Shown: positions 13,952 through 16,593 of the stretch, in pieces
Numbering within the stretch: position 1 is the stretch's first letter
Layout: each line of letters begins with the position of its first letter
Source: Anaerolineales bacterium
Lineage (GTDB): Bacteria; Chloroflexota; Anaerolineae; B4-G1; DUEL01
Reading direction: 5' to 3'
DNA length: 16,593 nt
Assembly: GCA_015662065.1 (NCBI GenBank)
Contig: DQUX01000401.1
Location: forward strand, 1 to 16,593
Notes under the pieces: model-generated
The model's input: the letters and a program-made list of their open reading frames with translations, nothing else
What the model was told of the DNA's origin: nothing
Database searches by the model: none
Position numbers and translations under genes: made by a program

Positions 13952-14783
13952 AAAGATGCACCCTGACCGGGTCTCCCGGCTGGGCCTTCAGGACCTCCTG
14001 GGCGTTCCCCTGCCGCACCGCGATCTCCAGGAAGCCCTCGCTGCCCACCAGCGGTACCAGCTCCCCCATCTCGGCCTCCCCATAGGTCCGGCGGATGCCC
14101 GCCAAAGAGCGGCCGGCCATCTCGACCCGCACCTTTGCTGCAGCGAACCGGATCGGCGGGGAGGATTCGCGGCGGAAGGCCGGACTCAACACCAGATCGT
14201 CCCCGTCCCACTGAAGACGCCCCACGCTGGTGATGAGGTTGCCGAACCGGTCGGCGTGGAGCAGCTCCCCTTCCACCCCCTCCGAGCCGACCTCCAGGCG
14301 GGGGAGGGGCAGGGAGATGAGGTCGGTCACCGGGGGCCCCAGCTCCTCCAAGGGGACCCCCGCCGCCAGGTGGGCCGCCGCCGGGGAGAAGAGGTCCCGT
14401 CCGTGGAAGGTGTTGCTGACTCGGGCCGGCCGGTGGGCCGGGTTGGCCAGCTCCACCGCCCGCCACTCCCGCACTTCGCTCAGCACGTAGGTGAAGAGCC
14501 CGTTATCCGGCCCCACAAAGGTCCCCCGAGAGGTCTCCAGGGCGATGGCCCGCCGCTCGGTGCCCACGCCGGGGTCCACCACCACCACGTGGACCGTATC
14601 CGACGGGAAGAAGGGAACGACGGTGTACAGGAGATAGGCGGCCTGGCGCACGTCTTGGGGAGGGATGTGGTGGGAGAGATCGACCAGGCGGACGTCGGGG
14701 GCGATGGAGAGGATGACCCCCTTCATTACCCCCACGTATCCGTCGGAGACCCCGAAATCGGTGGTTAACGTGATGATTCTCAT
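13950..14783 (-). CDS. S-adenosyl-L-methionine hydrolase (adenosine-forming), DUF62 / SAM hydroxide adenosyltransferase
   Basis: Member of the family related to fluorinase and chlorinase that uses an activated water to split SAM into adenosine and methionine; cytoplasmic. 277 residues. N-terminal signature TTDFGVSDGYVGVMKGVI (7-24), then VVDPGVGTERR, FVGPDNGLF (89-97) and SNTFHGRDLFSPAAAHLA (123-140). The catalytic triad of characterised archaeal members, Asp-Arg-His, is met by Asp70, Arg77 and His127. The protein is of ordinary hydrolase length, so a hydrolase is more likely than a halogenase. ATG at 14783 follows the glpK TAA after four bases, with AAGGG seven bases upstream, so it is co-transcribed with glpK. 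Its biological purpose (SAM turnover) is unclear in the family generally. Confidence 0.9.
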   Translation of the reverse strand: MRIITLTTDFGVSDGYVGVMKGVILSIAPDVRLVDLSHHIPPQDVRQAAYLLYTVVPFFPSDTVHVVVVDPGVGTERRAIALETSRGTFVGPDNGLFTYVLSEVREWRAVELANPAHRPARVSNTFHGRDLFSPAAAHLAAGVPLEELGPPVTDLISLPLPRLEVGSEGVEGELLHADRFGNLITSVGRLQWDGDDLVLSPAFRRESSPPIRFAAAKVRVEMAGRSLAGIRRTYGEAEMGELVPLVGSEGFLEIAVRQGNAQEVLKAQPGDPVRVHL

Positions 14784-14787
14784 AAGC

Positions 14788-16308
14788 TTACCCTTGTACC
14801 CATCCTCGGCTTCGCTCCACCGCCCGCTTCCAGCCAGCGTAGGCCGCCTCCCGTCGGGCCTCGTCCCATTGTGGCTCGAAGACCCGATCCACCCCCCAGT
14901 TGGCCCGCAGTTCCTCGAGGCCCGACCACAGCCCTACCGCCAGTCCGGCCGCGTAGGCCGCGCCCAGGGCGGTGGTCTCGTTGACCTGGGGGCGGACGAC
15001 CGGCACCCCCAGCACGTCGGCCTGGAGCTGCATCAGGAAGTCGTTGACCGTGGCACCGCCGTCCACCTTGAGAGCGGTCAGATGGATGCCGGAGTTGGCC
15101 CGCATCGCCTCCAGCACGTCCCGGGTCTGGTAGCAGATGGCCTCCAGCGTGGCCCGCACCAGGTGGGCCCGGTTGACGTACCGGGTGAGGCCGACGATGA
15201 CGCCGCGAGCGTCCATATCCCAGTAGGGGGCGAAGAGCCCGGAGAAGGCGGGGACGAAGTAGACCCCCCCGGCGTCCTCCACGCTGGCGGCGATTTCCTC
15301 GGTCTCGGCGGCGTTCCGGATCAGCCCCAGGTTATCCCTCAGCCACTGGACCGCCGCGCCGGTGACGGCGATGGAGCCCTCCAGCGCGTAGGTGGTCCCC
15401 TCTGGCAGGCCGTAGGCGACGGTGGTGAGGAGGCCGCTGTTCGATGGAACCGGCTGGGAGCCCGTGTTGAGGAGCATGAAGCAGCCGGTGCCGTAGGTGT
15501 TCTTGGCCTCGCCCGGCGTGTAGCAGGCCTGTCCGAAAAGGGCCGCCTGCTGGTCGCCCAGATCGCCGCAGACCGGCACCGCTGCCCCCAGGGGGCCGTC
15601 GGCTCGCGTCGCGCCGTAGAGGGTCGGGTCGGAGGAGGGCCGGATCTGGGGCAGCATCTGCCGGGGGATGGAGAGAGTCTCCAGGAGCTCCTCGTCCCAA
15701 TCCAGCGTGTGTAGGTCCATCAGCATCGTGCGGCTGCCGTTGGTGACGTCGGTGACGTGGGCGCCGCCCTCCGGCCCGCCGGTCAGGTTCCAGATGACCC
15801 AGGTGTCGATATTGCCGAACACCGCCTCCCCCGCCTCCGCCTTCTCCCGCAGCCCCGGCACGTTCTCCAGCAGCCACTTTAGCTTGGGGCCGGAGAAGTA
15901 GGTGGCGATGGGGAGGCCGGTCTTGGCGCGGAAGGTCTCCTCCAGCCCGTCGGCGATCAGCCTTTGGCAGATCTCGCGGGTGCGGGTATCCTGCCAGACG
16001 ACGGCGTTGTGGAGGGGCTCGCCGGTGCGGGGGTCCCAGACCACGGTGGTCTCCCGCTGGTTGGTGACGCCGATGGCGCCGATCTGCTTGGGGGGGATAC
16101 CCCCCTCCTCCAGCGCGCCAGCGATCACTCGCCGGGTTTTGGCCCAGATCTCCAGCGGGTCGTGCTCCACCCAGCCGGGCCGGGGGTAGATCTGGGTGTG
16201 CTCCTCGTAGCAGGAAGCGACCACCCGCCCTTGTCGGTCGAAGATCATAAAGCGGGTACCGGTGGTGCCCTGGTCCAGGGCGGCGGCATAGCGCGGTTGG
16301 TAGGGCAT
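14788..16308 (-). CDS. glpK: Glycerol kinase
   Basis: FGGY-family kinase that phosphorylates glycerol to sn-glycerol 3-phosphate with ATP; cytoplasmic. 506 residues, normal length. N-terminal ATPase motif LDQGTTGTR with Asp12; glycerol-binding residues Arg85-Glu86 (TNQRETTV), Tyr137 (TYFSGPKLKW) and Asp252 (GDLGDQQAALFGQ); second-domain motifs GTGCFMLLNTG, SIAVTGAAVQWLRDN, PAFSGLFAPYWD and KVDGGATVNDFLMQLQAD. The region where Gram-positive GlpK carries its HPr-phosphorylated His reads PTLYGAT, without His, so PTS control at that site is unlikely. ATG at 16308 has AGGAGG six bases upstream. No glpD or glycerol transporter gene is in the window. Confidence 0.96.
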   Translation of the reverse strand: MPYQPRYAAALDQGTTGTRFMIFDRQGRVVASCYEEHTQIYPRPGWVEHDPLEIWAKTRRVIAGALEEGGIPPKQIGAIGVTNQRETTVVWDPRTGEPLHNAVVWQDTRTREICQRLIADGLEETFRAKTGLPIATYFSGPKLKWLLENVPGLREKAEAGEAVFGNIDTWVIWNLTGGPEGGAHVTDVTNGSRTMLMDLHTLDWDEELLETLSIPRQMLPQIRPSSDPTLYGATRADGPLGAAVPVCGDLGDQQAALFGQACYTPGEAKNTYGTGCFMLLNTGSQPVPSNSGLLTTVAYGLPEGTTYALEGSIAVTGAAVQWLRDNLGLIRNAAETEEIAASVEDAGGVYFVPAFSGLFAPYWDMDARGVIVGLTRYVNRAHLVRATLEAICYQTRDVLEAMRANSGIHLTALKVDGGATVNDFLMQLQADVLGVPVVRPQVNETTALGAAYAAGLAVGLWSGLEELRANWGVDRVFEPQWDEARREAAYAGWKRAVERSRGWVQG

Positions 16309-16338
16309 TGGAGTCCTCCTGGTTGCTGGATGCTCTTT

Positions 16339-16367
16339 GTTGTACATCAAGGGGGGGAAAAAGGCAA
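16339..16367 (-). promoter_or_regulatory. Probable promoter of glpK
   Basis: On the minus strand: -35 TTGCCT (16367-16362), the same hexamer as the nuo promoter, 17-bp spacer and -10 TACAAC (16344-16339). Each box has four matches to consensus. It would give a short leader of about 24 nt before the ATG at 16308. Confidence 0.45.
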
Positions 16368-16394
16368 CTGAAGGGGCGGGTGGCAGCCCTCCCC

Positions 16395-16413
16395 CCCTAC
16401 CGTGATGGTAGGG
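16395..16413. repeat. Hairpin upstream of glpK
   Basis: Perfect 7-bp stem CCCTACC (16395-16401) and GGTAGGG (16407-16413) with loop GTGAT, followed by the palindrome GCAATTGC (16413-16420). It lies upstream of the presumed glpK promoter, so it may be an operator or part of the palindrome cluster that follows. No coding sequence is seen in 16309-16593. Confidence 0.5.
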
Positions 16414-16436
16414 CAATTGCATGTTTCCGGAGAGGA

Positions 16437-16519
16437 GCCCGCGAATCCCTATTCGTGGGCGCGCCGGAATGGGATTCCGGCGCTACCGCCTAGAAAATGC
16501 GATCGCCCTAGGCGCGGTA
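16437..16519. repeat. Cluster of three consecutive palindromes
   Basis: Three stem-loops follow each other almost without gap. First: GCCCGCGAAT and ATTCGTGGGC (16437-16446, 16451-16460), 10 bp with one G-T pair, loop CCCT. Second: GCGCCGGAAT and ATTCCGGCGC (16461-16470, 16474-16483), 10 bp perfect, loop GGG. Third: TACCGCCTAG (16484-16493) with CTAGG (16508-16512) and CGGTA (16515-16519), with a 2-nt bulge; its loop holds the octamer GCGATCGC. They lie in the divergent intergenic region between glpK and the gene beyond the right edge. Confidence 0.75.
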
Positions 16520-16535
16520 TTGTATTGGTGGGTAC

Positions 16536-16564
16536 TTGCGTGAACCCCCCGTCCGTGTTATAAT
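16536..16564 (+). promoter_or_regulatory. Plus-strand promoter pointing out of the window
   Basis: -35 TTGCGT (16536-16541), 17-bp spacer, -10 TATAAT (16559-16564) preceded by TGT, an extended -10. The expected transcript start is near 16571. The last bases GGTGGAAAG may be the beginning of a ribosome binding site for a gene whose coding part lies beyond 16593. It is the only plus-strand signal with convincing support in the window. Confidence 0.7.
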
Positions 16565-16593
16565 CTCAAACAGTATATGGGTGTGGTGGAAAG

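Noticed and set aside
16499..16506. GCGATCGC as a cyanobacterial HIP1 signature
   Set aside because: Only one copy was noticed, at a random-looking place in a loop. HIP1 is meaningful only when highly repeated.
1..16593. CRISPR arrays, defence or toxin-antitoxin genes, prophage genes and rRNA
   Set aside because: None was found. The only tandem repeat is the in-frame one in nuoL, and almost all remaining space is covered by recognised metabolic genes.

Overview
The window is bacterial and gene-dense, with high G+C. Every gene that can be called with confidence lies on the minus strand, so the transcription order runs from high to low coordinates. Protein features (a NuoN resembling cyanobacterial/plastid NdhB, a long NuoL with a His-rich loop, an AtpZ-AtpB start to the ATP synthase operon, a DUF3417-type glucan phosphorylase) and the style of the intergenic palindromes suggest Chloroflexota, perhaps Anaerolineae-like. 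This is a judgement from family resemblance, not from a marker gene.

Layout in transcription order: (1) glpK (glycerol kinase), a SAM hydroxide adenosyltransferase and murA lie close together (16308 to 12616), behind a likely glpK promoter at 16339-16367. (2) A strong promoter at 12580-12608 starts the next unit: an unrecognised nine-helix membrane protein, then glgP (alpha-glucan phosphorylase). Both genes have structured leaders. (3) Between glgP and the next operon sits a 180-bp element (9249-9428) with terminal inverted repeats and a perfect 8-bp target duplication: a MITE-like insertion in the glgP terminator. (4) An extended -10 promoter (9201-9228) drives nuoA-nuoH-nuoJ-nuoK-nuoL-nuoM-nuoN. 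These are all seven membrane-arm subunits of respiratory complex I and none of the peripheral-arm subunits. (5) A second extended -10 promoter (1362-1390) drives atpZ-atpB, with the first codon of a following gene (probably atpE) at the window edge. (6) At the right edge a plus-strand promoter (16536-16564) points out of the window, preceded by three consecutive hairpins.

Functionally, the nuo and atp operons are head-to-tail and form the proton-pumping and proton-using halves of oxidative phosphorylation. The upstream genes feed glycerol and glucan carbon into central metabolism (GlpK, GlgP) or start peptidoglycan synthesis (MurA). Several starts are non-ATG: nuoA and nuoN use TTG and murA uses GTG, each fixed by a well-placed Shine-Dalgarno sequence.

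Most notable observations: the MITE-like insertion and how its target duplication preserves both the glgP stop and its terminator; a three-copy 26-residue tandem repeat in the C-terminal lateral-helix region of NuoL; a MurA with Asp in place of the catalytic Cys (predicted fosfomycin insensitivity); and the membrane-arm-only nuo operon. No wholly new multi-gene system was found.
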